Source: Oceanihabitans sp. IOP_32 (GTDB lineage: Bacteria; Bacteroidota; Bacteroidia; Flavobacteriales; Flavobacteriaceae). From it: a DNA stretch of 64,000 bases. The notes beneath the pieces were generated by a model. The model was not told the DNA's origin. It worked only from the letters and a program-made list of their open reading frames with translations, and made no database searches. This document shows, in pieces, positions 8,447 through 17,548 of the stretch. How positions within the stretch are numbered: position 1 is the first letter of the stretch; each line of letters opens with the position of its first letter. A program made the position numbers and the translations under genes. The stretch covers positions 3,231,001 to 3,295,000 of the forward strand of contig NZ_CP040813.1 of assembly GCF_009498295.1 (NCBI RefSeq). Direction: 5' to 3'.

Positions 8447-9649
8447 TTACATTAAATATTTTTTTGATACGACCTCTACATCAAATTTATATAATAAATC
8501 TGTTCTCTTTTCGAATAATTGATCCTTTAATTTATTAGATTTCAGGGCGTATTCTAAAGCCTCAGCAAATTTTTCTTCTTCGGGTATATGTTGGGTTGTT
8601 TTGGGTATTCCTAATTGGCCTTTATATAAATTAGGGGTTATAATACCGGCATCGACGTGTACATTTTCTTCATTTACTTGTTTAGACTGCATGCTCATCA
8701 ATTCCATAATGCCATCGGTACAATACGAGGATACCACAGGAACCCCAATAGCTATCGATTCTACAATAACATTTGGCGTGCCTTCATAATGAGAAGATAA
8801 GGCAAGAACATTAGCGTGTTTTAGATATTTATACGGATTATTTTTTCGGCCTAAAAAATGAATTTTATCATCTATGGCGTAGTTTACACCCAAAGATTTT
8901 ACTTTTTCGATAACGTTCAAATTACCATCTCCAATAAAAATTAAATGACAGTCAATCTCTTTTTTTAATACCAAATTAAACGCATTAATAAGATGCCAAG
9001 GTGATTTTTGTATGGAAAGTCGCCCTATAAATAAAATAGTTTTTTTTGAGAATAAGGCTTTTTCTACTTCGTCGTTAATCGGTTCTTCAGAAAGCTCAAG
9101 TAATTTTTTTATGTTATGCGGATTGTAAATGACTTCAATTTTATTAGAAAACCGAAAACCACAATTTTTTATTAAATCGCGTTTAATATCATGACTAATA
9201 CAAACTACTTTTTTAAAACGACCATATAAATTTTTGTAGCTAAACTTAATTAGTTTATTAAAGCTATTATTAGCATTTAACTCTACACTTTTTAAGGCGT
9301 GTATACTGCCAATTTTATTTTCTCTGGTGTAGCTTAAGGCACTAAAAATATTAGCCATATCTCCAAATGAAATTGAATCTGTTGCCTGTTCTTTTTTTAG
9401 TATTCGCCTTATTTTAAAAGGCGCGACTATATAAAATAAAGCTCTTTGCAAGATGTTTAATTCTGAAAAGTCCTTATCGCTCAGAAAATATTCATCATCA
9501 TTAAAATGAATAATATCAGATTTAAGCTTAATCAATTTAATAGCTTTAACCTGATAACCTTTTAATTGATAATGGTTATAGAAAGTAAGTGCCAAGCGCT
9601 CCATTCCGCCAACACTTCCATAGGGCATTATCAATATAATTTTTTTCAT
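8447..9649 (-). CDS. Family 4 glycosyltransferase
   Basis: A 400-residue GT-B glycosyltransferase. The N-terminal MPYGSVGGMERLALTFYNHY carries the glycine-rich acceptor-domain loop. The donor half shows ILFIGRLSIQKSPWHLINAF and then HANVLALSSHYEGTPNVIVESIAIGVPVV, the GT4 signature with the two glutamates of the EX7E motif. It starts one base after the stop of its upstream neighbour at 9651, in a closely spaced minus-strand operon. It should act in the cytoplasm at the membrane on the lipid-linked repeat unit. The donor sugar cannot be deduced. Confidence 0.88.
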   Translation of the reverse strand: MKKIILIMPYGSVGGMERLALTFYNHYQLKGYQVKAIKLIKLKSDIIHFNDDEYFLSDKDFSELNILQRALFYIVAPFKIRRILKKEQATDSISFGDMANIFSALSYTRENKIGSIHALKSVELNANNSFNKLIKFSYKNLYGRFKKVVCISHDIKRDLIKNCGFRFSNKIEVIYNPHNIKKLLELSEEPINDEVEKALFSKKTILFIGRLSIQKSPWHLINAFNLVLKKEIDCHLIFIGDGNLNVIEKVKSLGVNYAIDDKIHFLGRKNNPYKYLKHANVLALSSHYEGTPNVIVESIAIGVPVVSSYCTDGIMELMSMQSKQVNEENVHVDAGIITPNLYKGQLGIPKTTQHIPEEEKFAEALEYALKSNKLKDQLFEKRTDLLYKFDVEVVSKKYLM

Positions 9650-9650
9650 A

Positions 9651-10748
9651 TTATTGTTTTAAGCTTTTAAAAAGAGCATCCCATTTTTGCATTATTTTTT
9701 CGGGTACATAGTTTTGGGCTTTTACTTGGGCATTTTCACCCATGTCTTGTCTTAAACTTTGGTTTTCTATTAGTTTTATAATGGCGTCTGCAAAACTTTG
9801 TATATTACCGTTTTCTATTAAAATCCCATCTTTGTAGTCTGTAATAATATCTGAAGGGCCATAAGGACAATCGAAGGAAACACAGGGCAAGCCATAAGAC
9901 ATGGCCTCAATTAACACCATGCCAAAACCTTCGAAACGCGATGACATGGCATATATCGAGGCCTGCTCGTATTTATCTTCAATATTTTTTACGGGTTTAT
10001 GAAAGTTTACGGTATCGCCAATACCCAAATTATTGGCCTGAGTTTGTAGTTTGAGATTTTCATCAATTTTTCCGTAAATCTCTAAGTTCCAATCTGGATG
10101 TTTTTTGTGAACAATATGCCAGCTTTTTAGTAAACGATCATAAGCTTTTTGATACGATTGTCTGCCAACAGCTAAAACAATTTTATGGTTTAATTTTGAG
10201 GTTATCTCTGTATTAAAAGGTAATGGGTTAGATATGACAAGAATGTTCTTTAAATCCCATTCTTTTAAATTTCCACGAGTAAGAACAACAAAGGCATCGT
10301 AGCGTTTGGCACCAAACAACATGAGTTTGTGTTTAATTTTTTGGGCAATTGAAGCGAAATAATTGTTTTTATCTTTTTTTTGCTCCACATGAATAGAAAC
10401 ATGCCGCTCGTAAACCATGGGGCAAGGTTTGTTTGTAAATAGAGGTACGTAAAAACCTTTCAAGCCATCATCGCAAACTAAAATAATATCTGGTTTAATT
10501 TTTTTAATAGTCTGTCGGATGCCTTTTATATATTGAAAAACGGATTTAAAAACAGTGCCTTTATAGGGGATATCGTGATAAATTAACTTGTCGCTAAAAT
10601 CGTAAAATAGCGGTGTGTTGTTTTGATTGAGGGTTAAAATATGAACTTCGTAATTTAACGTATCGGCAAGGTAGCTCGCTTTGATTGAGAGGACTCGTTC
10701 TAAGCCAGCAGCACCAGAAATTTGATTGGTTATATACAATAGTTTCAT
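9651..10748 (-). CDS. Family 4 glycosyltransferase
   Basis: A 365-residue GT-B enzyme of family GT4. The N-terminus has ITNQISGAAGLERVLSIKASYLA. The donor domain begins at VLAVGRQSYQKAYDRLLKSW and carries YAMSSRFEGFGMVLIEAMSYGLPCVSFDCPYGPSDII, close to the WaaG/GalNAc-transferase branch in wording. The start at 10748 is 10 bases from the end of the pyruvyltransferase-like gene. With its neighbours it probably completes the repeat unit. Specificity is unknown. Confidence 0.88.
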   Translation of the reverse strand: MKLLYITNQISGAAGLERVLSIKASYLADTLNYEVHILTLNQNNTPLFYDFSDKLIYHDIPYKGTVFKSVFQYIKGIRQTIKKIKPDIILVCDDGLKGFYVPLFTNKPCPMVYERHVSIHVEQKKDKNNYFASIAQKIKHKLMLFGAKRYDAFVVLTRGNLKEWDLKNILVISNPLPFNTEITSKLNHKIVLAVGRQSYQKAYDRLLKSWHIVHKKHPDWNLEIYGKIDENLKLQTQANNLGIGDTVNFHKPVKNIEDKYEQASIYAMSSRFEGFGMVLIEAMSYGLPCVSFDCPYGPSDIITDYKDGILIENGNIQSFADAIIKLIENQSLRQDMGENAQVKAQNYVPEKIMQKWDALFKSLKQ

Positions 10749-10758
10749 AAAAAACAGT

Positions 10759-11724
10759 TTATTTTACAAAAGCTTTACAAGTTTCTTTAAGAGCTTCGGC
10801 AAGCTCATGATGTTTGCCCAAATTTTTAACCATAGTGTGTTTATCAATTTTTCCGTCGAGTTTAAAATTAGCCTTCCAATTACCGTCATCATCCACATCA
10901 ATCCTATTAAATAACTCAATAATACCGTCAAACCTGCATGTATCGACAAACGAATTAAAACTGTTTAAAAAAATTACAGGCGTGCCCATGGCTAAACAGG
11001 GTAGGGCGCAGTGAATTCTTGAGGTTATAACCAATTTAGCTTTGGCGTATTTTTTTAGACAGGAATCGGCATATTCAAATTTTTCTTCTTCGGTTTGTTT
11101 TCCTGGCGGAAGTATTTGCGTTATGTAGTTGGCATTTTCCAGTAGTTCTTTATCAACAATTTTTTTTAGCTGATTTTTTATTTTCCCCAGTTTAAAAACA
11201 TCGCCATTTAAAACACTTTTTACAAGGTGTTTTGGAGTTAAAGACACCTTTTCGAGCGTGGGGTAATTATAAAAAGGATCTACAATGTAAATGGCATCTT
11301 CTCTTTCTGAATCACTTACTTTATATTGATCTAAAGTTAAGGTGAGGCATCCCGTAAAATAGGCCTCGATGCCTTTATCTTTAAGGATCTTTACAGTATA
11401 CTTATCTCTGCAGCCAATAGGTTGATGTTTTTTAAGATAATTAATACCTTTTTCACTTAGCATGTACGGTGCTGCAGTATTATTCATATGAAAGGACACA
11501 AACAAGGGCATGATGTCTTCGCTTGGTACCCAATGCATAATATTATGAGTAAACCAACCATTCATAATAAGTTTTGTTGGCTCGTTTTTGTATTCGCCTA
11601 GTTTTTCCCGATTTATCCATGTGTTAACAGTTGGTAAATATTGCTTGGCAGCTAAACTTTGAACGTAGTCGCCAACATTGTATTTCTCTTTACTTTCTTG
11701 GTATGTTAATAGGCCGTACTTCAT
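10759..11724 (-). CDS. Polysaccharide pyruvyl transferase family protein
   Basis: A 321-residue protein of the polysaccharide pyruvyl transferase (PF04230-type) family. It begins MKYGLLTYQESKEKYNVGDYVQSLAAKQYLP, where the NxGD turn is the family hallmark, and later shows GCRDKYTVKILKDKGI, TGCLTLTL and VITSRIHCALPCLAMGTPVIFLNS. Family members form a GT-B-like fold and attach a pyruvate ketal to sugars using phosphoenolpyruvate, or in some branches transfer sugars. Its start overlaps the stop of the PP-loop gene by four bases (11721-11724), so the two are probably translated together and act on the same intermediate. Confidence 0.82.
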   Translation of the reverse strand: MKYGLLTYQESKEKYNVGDYVQSLAAKQYLPTVNTWINREKLGEYKNEPTKLIMNGWFTHNIMHWVPSEDIMPLFVSFHMNNTAAPYMLSEKGINYLKKHQPIGCRDKYTVKILKDKGIEAYFTGCLTLTLDQYKVSDSEREDAIYIVDPFYNYPTLEKVSLTPKHLVKSVLNGDVFKLGKIKNQLKKIVDKELLENANYITQILPPGKQTEEEKFEYADSCLKKYAKAKLVITSRIHCALPCLAMGTPVIFLNSFNSFVDTCRFDGIIELFNRIDVDDDGNWKANFKLDGKIDKHTMVKNLGKHHELAEALKETCKAFVK

Positions 11725-13007
11725 AATTTTGAATATCTAATTTTTTTATAAAAAGCATATAATTTTGAAAACTTATTTCTAATAATAAATTTTCTAATGG
11801 CGAGTTTATTTACTTTTTCTTCGTTTTTATTTATAATTTTTTTTAGATCGAGCTGCGCGAATGTATGTAATAGAGCGCTTTCGCTTTCTTTATTGTCAAT
11901 CACAAAAAAAGGCTTGTTTTCTTTGGCTTTTTCCTGTAAACACCACCATTCGTATTCTAAGCCTTTACTCATGGTTGTATTTTGATTAAAAATGGATAAA
12001 ATTCGATGGTAAAAATTCTCGGGTATTTCAAGGCCTAGATTAATAGGATTTGTGTTGGTCATAATCGTGCCTAAAATGGTTCGAAGGCATTTAGCACATT
12101 TGTTACAATTGGCACCATGGCGTAACTCTGAATAGCAAACCCGGAGTTTTATTGATGTGTTGTTTGCGTTTATATAAGAGACTACGTTTTCAATTTTTTG
12201 GGTTCGTCTTAAATGATATCCATCGTGAATCACGCTACAGTTTGCCCATTTCATTTTCTCGTCAATATTTGGACTTGAGCCCCAGCCAAAGTCTACTTCA
12301 TTTGTATTCGACGAACCTATTAATACCGTATCGAAATTTAATTTATAGCTTAAAGGTGCTAGCACGCCTAATAATGCCATGCCGTGTTGAATTTTGCCCC
12401 ACCATCCTATGTCTACCAAGAGCTCTACATGGTAAGTGTAAAAATCTCTCACATTAGTTTCTATGTATTGAAGCCTATTTTTATTTACAATTTTTTCTTC
12501 GTTGTTAAAGCGCTTAAAGTCTGCCCAACGTTTTGTATCGTCTATTGCAATATCTGCCCCGTGTATGGAGATTAAATAGGGATTTAAACTGTAGTTTCTA
12601 GTATAAGATTCAAAAGAATCTAAACCACCACTAAATAACAGGGCAGAATCACCTCCTTTAATGTTGTTTTTAACTAAAGTGCTCGCTTTTAAAGCACCAC
12701 CTAAGGTTTTATTGGGATGGTATTTTGTGAATTCTTCTTTCAAATTTGCTAAGGCCTTGTAAAAATTTTCATCGACTTCGTCTACAAAAACATCAAAACC
12801 TACAAACCAGGCTATAGGCATGATGTTAGATAGAAGAGGAATAACAGCAATACTCTTTGGGGTGGCACTAACATCGATATCATATTTAGAGTAATAAGAG
12901 TCATTTAAATTGAAATATTTAGATAGGGATTTACTAATACTGTAATCATAGCAAATTTTTTTACCCGACTCTTCAAATGTTATGGAATGTAGTTTAAAAT
13001 GCTTCAT
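11721..13007 (-). CDS. QueC-like PP-loop ATP pyrophosphatase of the polysaccharide locus
   Basis: A 428-residue protein not matching a named capsule enzyme I know. Residues 122-131 read ALLFSGGLDS, the PP-loop of N-type ATP pyrophosphatases that adenylate a carboxylate. Residues 291-307 hold Cys291, Cys301, Cys304 and Cys307 with C-x9-C-x2-C-x2-C spacing, like the zinc site of 7-cyano-7-deazaguanine synthase QueC. The first 110 residues and the basic last 60 are extra relative to QueC. Four-base overlap with the pyruvyltransferase gene and 9 bases to the flippase put it firmly in the operon. Amidation or another nitrogen transfer to a uronic-acid sugar is a reasonable inference from the UDP-GalNAc dehydrogenase nearby. 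The sequence cannot prove it. Confidence 0.65.
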   Translation of the reverse strand: MKHFKLHSITFEESGKKICYDYSISKSLSKYFNLNDSYYSKYDIDVSATPKSIAVIPLLSNIMPIAWFVGFDVFVDEVDENFYKALANLKEEFTKYHPNKTLGGALKASTLVKNNIKGGDSALLFSGGLDSFESYTRNYSLNPYLISIHGADIAIDDTKRWADFKRFNNEEKIVNKNRLQYIETNVRDFYTYHVELLVDIGWWGKIQHGMALLGVLAPLSYKLNFDTVLIGSSNTNEVDFGWGSSPNIDEKMKWANCSVIHDGYHLRRTQKIENVVSYINANNTSIKLRVCYSELRHGANCNKCAKCLRTILGTIMTNTNPINLGLEIPENFYHRILSIFNQNTTMSKGLEYEWWCLQEKAKENKPFFVIDNKESESALLHTFAQLDLKKIINKNEEKVNKLAIRKFIIRNKFSKLYAFYKKIRYSKL

Positions 13008-13016
13008 AGCTAGTTG

Positions 13017-14540
13017 TTATGTTATTCTGCTGAATATTGCTGAAAATGAATTTTTAAACAAATCTTTTTCAAAATTAACCATACCAAAAAAGTATATTAA
13101 AACGCCGTATGTTAGGGTATAGGTCACTCCTTTTATGACGAAATTAATCCATCCAGATCCTGGAATTAAATTAATAAAAAAACTAATAAAAACAACAGCC
13201 AAAACGACTATTATTGTTTTATTTAATAAGCCTTTGAAAAATCTAGGTATGTTAAGACCGATAACATTATGATAATAAAAATTCATGACATTTTGCACAA
13301 TAAGCCAACCGGAAATAGAACCAGAAATCATACCAATAGCGCCATAAGATCTTGCTAGGAAAGCTCCGGCAACGGTACCTATAAACATAAACGTTAAATA
13401 CAAAATAGCTTTAAACGACAGTTTGTTTTTAGCTTCCAAAATAGAGTTGCCAAAACCTTGAACTAGAGGTAGGGTATAGGCTACCATAATCATTAATGCA
13501 ATTAACCATGTTTCGTAGCTGCCTTGCTCACCTAACTCTGCACCAACCCAAAGCTGGACAAATTGTTTTCCAAAAAACACAAAAGCAACTAATATATACA
13601 TGAGTATAATAAATGAAAGTCTTCCTATTTTAATCATCATAGAGGTTAACTCTTCTCCAGAAGCATTTCTCACCGACATTTGTGTTGCTCTTGGTAAAAA
13701 AACACTAGAAATGGCCGTAGAAAATGCGCCGTAATAGCTACCTAAAACAATACCAATTCCATAAATGGTTAAAACTTCGGGTGTGGCGATGCGGCCTAAA
13801 ACCCAATGCCCAGATTTCCATTGAAAAAGACTAACTAATGCAAAAACAAATATCCAAGTCGAATAACTAAAAATGTGCTTTACAAATTTACCAGATAGTT
13901 GATGTAGTTTTATTTTTACCTTTAATTTTTTAAAAACAAAATAGGCTGTTGATGCGATAACGAGAATATTAAAAATAGATTCTACAATAACTAGTGCGAT
14001 AGCCTTACCACCAAAAGATAGAATAGCTACCACTGTTAATGAGCGTAATACATAACGTATAATATTGAGTGTTTTAGGAAAAACAAAGGCTTCATAACCA
14101 TTACAGATGCCAGTTAAAGCGCCGCCAGGGAGTCCTATTGCTAAGTTGAAAATTAGTATAATAAAAATAACCTTAGCTATTTCTAGTTCTGCTGAAGTCA
14201 TTTGTGTAAAATAGGAGTCGATATAACCGTAAAACACCATGCCAAAAATAACCACGAGCGTCGATATTATACCGTATAATAGCATGGTTGTAGCAAGAAA
14301 ATTTTCAAGTCCAATACGGTCTTTTTCCGCTTTATACTTTGCCACAAACCGCACCACGGTATTGTTTAGTCCGAAATCTAATAGCGAAATTGTTCCTACT
14401 AAAGCACCAATGGTTATATAGATACCATATTCAGATTTACCTAGATGATTCAAGATAAAAGGAGTCATTAACAAACCTATTATGTTTGTTAAAAAAATAG
14501 TAATATAATTTAGAATAGCTCCTTTTTTAAGTTGACTCAA
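13017..14540 (-). CDS. Oligosaccharide flippase, Wzx type
   Basis: A 507-residue membrane protein with about 12-14 hydrophobic helices, in the MOP/polysaccharide transporter superfamily. It starts MSQLKKGAILNYITIFLTNIIGLLMTPFIL, the usual opening of Wzx proteins, followed by LGKSEYGIYI and LDFGLNNTVVRFVAKYKA, which are conserved in this family. It would move undecaprenyl-pyrophosphate-linked repeat units from cytosol to periplasm, supplying the EpsG-type polymerase at 7332. It sits between the PP-loop gene (9 bases away) and the dehydrogenase gene (177 bases away). Assignment to the family is secure. The transported glycan is not known. Confidence 0.9.
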   Translation of the reverse strand: MSQLKKGAILNYITIFLTNIIGLLMTPFILNHLGKSEYGIYITIGALVGTISLLDFGLNNTVVRFVAKYKAEKDRIGLENFLATTMLLYGIISTLVVIFGMVFYGYIDSYFTQMTSAELEIAKVIFIILIFNLAIGLPGGALTGICNGYEAFVFPKTLNIIRYVLRSLTVVAILSFGGKAIALVIVESIFNILVIASTAYFVFKKLKVKIKLHQLSGKFVKHIFSYSTWIFVFALVSLFQWKSGHWVLGRIATPEVLTIYGIGIVLGSYYGAFSTAISSVFLPRATQMSVRNASGEELTSMMIKIGRLSFIILMYILVAFVFFGKQFVQLWVGAELGEQGSYETWLIALMIMVAYTLPLVQGFGNSILEAKNKLSFKAILYLTFMFIGTVAGAFLARSYGAIGMISGSISGWLIVQNVMNFYYHNVIGLNIPRFFKGLLNKTIIVVLAVVFISFFINLIPGSGWINFVIKGVTYTLTYGVLIYFFGMVNFEKDLFKNSFSAIFSRIT

Positions 14541-14717
14541 AATATTTAATTTATTTATTATCTGAACGTTAGCAGACTATTTTCATGATATGAATTATTT
14601 TTATTTTCAATTCTTATTAGTTTTTCATGAGTTGATGGCAAACGCCGATTAAAAATAAAAATAGAGCGATCTATAAGAAACAAATATCATGTTGCTAAGT
14701 TTCTGTCCAGACCCTAT

Positions 14718-15998
14718 TTACAATCTTCCATGCACAAACTCTTTTAAAACACTTTTAACATCGTATAGTACACCGTTTTTATTTAAAAACGATTTAAAAT
14801 TTATCTCTAAAAACGCTCTATGTGCCACGGTGAGCACGATAGCGTCGAAGGTGTCTTTGGGCATTTGGGTAACCATATCTAATCCGTATTCACGCTTCAC
14901 ATCGTTAGGATTTGCCCAGGGGTCGTAGATACAAACATCTAGTCCATAACTTTGTAATTCTGTGATTACATCTACAGTTTTAGAGTTTCTAACATCTGGA
15001 CAGTTTTCTTTAAAAGTAACCCCTAAAACCAGAACTTTAGAACCTTTAATTTTTAAGTCGTTTTGTACCATGAGTTTTATTACTTCCGATACAACATAAT
15101 TGCCCATACTATCATTAACGCGGCGACCAGCTAATATGATTTCTGGATGATATCCAACCTCTTGTGCTTTTTGAGCTAAATAATATGGGTCTACACCAAT
15201 ACAATGCCCACCTACAAGACCTGGTTTAAAAGGTAAAAAGTTCCATTTTGTTCCTGCTGCTTTTAAAACTTCTTGGGTATCAATATCTAAAAGGTTAAAG
15301 ATTTTTGCTAATTCATTTACAAAAGCTATGTTTATATCACGCTGTGAATTTTCTATAACTTTCGCTGCTTCGGCAACTTTTATAGAAGGAGCCAGATGTG
15401 TACCAGCTGTTATAACGCTAGCGTACAAAGCGTTTATTTTTTCTCCTGTTTCAAGATTAGAGCCAGAAGTTACTTTAAGTATTTTATCGACAGTATGCTT
15501 TTTATCTCCAGGATTTATGCGTTCTGGAGAATAGCCCACATGAAAATCTACGTTAAATTTTAAACCGCTTATTTTTTCTAGAATTGGCACGCATTCATCT
15601 TCTGTCGCGCCAGGGTAGACTGTAGATTCGTATATAACGATATCTCCTTTTTTTAAAACTTTTGCAACTGTTTCGCTGGATTGATATAGAGGTGTTAAAT
15701 CGGGTCTATTGTTTTTATCAACGGGCGTAGGCACTGTTATTATATAATAGTTACAGTCACTTATAGCCTTTATATCAAACGAGCAAATTAGACCTTTGTT
15801 TTGGTTCGGTTTGGTTCTTAACACTTCCCGAAGTGTGCTTTCTTCAACCTCTAAAGTGCTGTCCTTTGCTTGATTTAATTCGTTTATTCTATTTTGGTTA
15901 ATATCAAAACCAGTAACATGGTATTTGGTTGCAAAAAGACTTGCTAATGGCAAACCCACATACCCTAAACCAACAACTGCAATTTTAATGTTTTTCAT
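14718..15998 (-). CDS. tviB: UDP-N-acetylgalactosamine 6-dehydrogenase (TviB/WbpO type)
   Basis: A 426-residue nucleotide-sugar dehydrogenase that would oxidise UDP-GalNAc (or UDP-GlcNAc) to the uronic acid with two NAD+. The Rossmann motif VVGLGYVGLP is at 8-17, the VGYSPERINPGDKKH segment at 154-168, AEAAKVIENSQRD at 209-221 with the catalytic Lys/Asn pair, and the catalytic cysteine 266 in GGHCIGVDPYYL. The order and wording follow TviB of the Vi antigen and WbpO rather than WecC. It is followed upstream, 18 bases away, by the TviC/WbpP-type epimerase, the pair that makes UDP-GalNAcA. Length agrees with the family. Confidence 0.88.
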   Translation of the reverse strand: MKNIKIAVVGLGYVGLPLASLFATKYHVTGFDINQNRINELNQAKDSTLEVEESTLREVLRTKPNQNKGLICSFDIKAISDCNYYIITVPTPVDKNNRPDLTPLYQSSETVAKVLKKGDIVIYESTVYPGATEDECVPILEKISGLKFNVDFHVGYSPERINPGDKKHTVDKILKVTSGSNLETGEKINALYASVITAGTHLAPSIKVAEAAKVIENSQRDINIAFVNELAKIFNLLDIDTQEVLKAAGTKWNFLPFKPGLVGGHCIGVDPYYLAQKAQEVGYHPEIILAGRRVNDSMGNYVVSEVIKLMVQNDLKIKGSKVLVLGVTFKENCPDVRNSKTVDVITELQSYGLDVCIYDPWANPNDVKREYGLDMVTQMPKDTFDAIVLTVAHRAFLEINFKSFLNKNGVLYDVKSVLKEFVHGRL

Positions 15999-16016
15999 TT
16001 ATAAGTTTTAATAGTA

Positions 16017-17012
16017 TTATTTTAAGTTCTCCCAATACCATTGTACTGCTTCTTTTAGGCCAGCACTCACATTGTATTTAGGGTTGTAATTTAATAAGGT
16101 TTTGGCCTTATCAATAGAGGCTAGAGAGTGGGGTATATCACCAATTCTGTTTTCGGTATGTTTAATTTCTATGTGGTTTATAGCATCGTCAAATTGCGCT
16201 AAATAGGTTTTTAACATGGTCGCTAATTCAATTAATGTTGTGCGTTCGCCGCAAGCCACATTATAAACTGTATTTAAGGCATTAACATTATTAGTTGTAA
16301 GTGCATTCATGTTGATTTGAATCACATTATCTATATAAGTAAAGTCTCTTGAATAGCTGCCGTCTCCATTTATAACAGGAGATTCATGCCTAATAAATTG
16401 TTGCACAAATTTTGGAATTACCGCTGCATAAGCGCCACTGGGATCTTGTCTTTTTCCAAATACATTAAAGTATCGCAATCCTATAGTATCTAAATTATAA
16501 GTCTTTTTAAAAATATCGGCGTACAATTCATTTACATATTTTGTAATGGCATAAGGCGACAGGGGGTTTCCTATAGTGTCTTCTACTTTAGGTAAAGCCT
16601 CATGATCGCCATAGGTAGAAGAACTTGCCGCATACACAAACCGTTTAACGCCTGCATCTCTTGCGGCCACCAACATATTTAAAAAGCCAGATACGTTTAC
16701 AGCATTTGTGGTAATGGGATCTTTTATAGACCTGGGTACAGAACCTAATGCAGCTTGATGCAATATAAAATCTACACCATGGCAGGCTGTATGGCAATCT
16801 TCTAAACGCCGAATGTCGCCTTCAATTAATTTAAAATTAGAATTTTTAAGGAAAGGTGCTACATTTTCTCTTTTTCCAGTAGCAAAGTTGTCTAAGCACA
16901 CAACTTTTATATTGTAACCTAATAAAGTTTCACATAGGTTGGAGCCAATAAATCCTGCACCGCCAGTAACTAGCACTTGTTTTCCTTCTAATTTCTTTAA
17001 TTGAGCAGTCAT
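16017..17012 (-). CDS. tviC: UDP-N-acetylglucosamine 4-epimerase (TviC/WbpP type)
   Basis: An extended short-chain dehydrogenase that would interconvert UDP-GlcNAc and UDP-GalNAc. From the chosen ATG at 17012 the NAD motif VTGGAGFIGSNL falls at residues 15-26; a longer reading from 17069 adds 19 residues without similarity. HQAALGSVPRSIKDPI, YAASSSTYGDHEALPK and SPYAITKYVNELYA (catalytic Tyr and Lys) closely follow TviC/WbpP, including the SVPRS motif that distinguishes them from GalE. RYFNVFGKRQDPSGAYAAVIPKF is also diagnostic. It is the first gene of the minus-strand operon, and its product feeds the dehydrogenase just downstream. Confidence 0.88.
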   Translation of the reverse strand: MTAQLKKLEGKQVLVTGGAGFIGSNLCETLLGYNIKVVCLDNFATGKRENVAPFLKNSNFKLIEGDIRRLEDCHTACHGVDFILHQAALGSVPRSIKDPITTNAVNVSGFLNMLVAARDAGVKRFVYAASSSTYGDHEALPKVEDTIGNPLSPYAITKYVNELYADIFKKTYNLDTIGLRYFNVFGKRQDPSGAYAAVIPKFVQQFIRHESPVINGDGSYSRDFTYIDNVIQINMNALTTNNVNALNTVYNVACGERTTLIELATMLKTYLAQFDDAINHIEIKHTENRIGDIPHSLASIDKAKTLLNYNPKYNVSAGLKEAVQWYWENLK

Positions 17013-17548
17013 TTGTATGGGGTATTTTAATTTATTTTGAGCTTTACAAATATGATTAAAATAAACCAAACCTACTTAGTTATTTACTTCAAGGTGGTGT
17101 TTTTTTCGATGAACTCCATTTTCTAATTAGATATTGTCATTTTTAAAGTGAATTCTAGTCAAAATTATCGTTTTGGTCAAATCGATAAAATGTAATGTTT
17201 TATCGCCAACCAGATTGCGCTTTGGTAGTTGAGCGACTATTGTTACTGTATAACGAATTAGTGATTTAGTTTATTTGTTAATTTAAATTAATTAGTAGAT
17301 TTATATTGATAAAAATAGAATTATTTAACACTAATCAGTAAAAAAATGCAATTTAAAATGAATTTTATTTTTTTCTGTCGATGGATTAAAGTTTAATTAT
17401 CCGTGGTATAGTAACCCTAAAAACTACAGATTTTATTGTAAAGATTTGGAATGTTTTGAATGTAAATTGATTTTTTTTTGTCCACAAGAAAACATGACGC
17501 CTCCAGTCTTATTACAGAACGAATAATTTAATAGATACCTACAAACGT
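17013..17548. other. Divergent intergenic region of the polysaccharide locus
   Basis: About 535 bases separate the minus-strand run (tviC outward) from the plus-strand run (DegT outward), so both promoters should lie here. A TAnnTTTG match on the minus strand is at 17067-17074. No convincing box was found for the plus arm. No reading frame with family resemblance is visible, and in particular no sugar-phosphate transferase or acetyltransferase, which often occupy this place in such loci. The sequence is AT-rich with long T runs. Confidence 0.6.
17067..17074 (-). promoter_or_regulatory. Possible Bacteroidota -7 box before tviC
   Basis: On the minus strand this reads TAGGTTTG, matching the TAnnTTTG consensus, with a TTG about 15 bases upstream. 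That spacing is shorter than the 17-23 bases usually reported, so it is only a candidate for the start of the long minus-strand operon. Confidence 0.35.

Noticed and set aside
17494-17526. Ten-codon frame starting MTPPVLLQNE before the DegT gene
   Set aside because: Too short, no signal or promoter, and followed by another start codon after 20 bases; probably chance.
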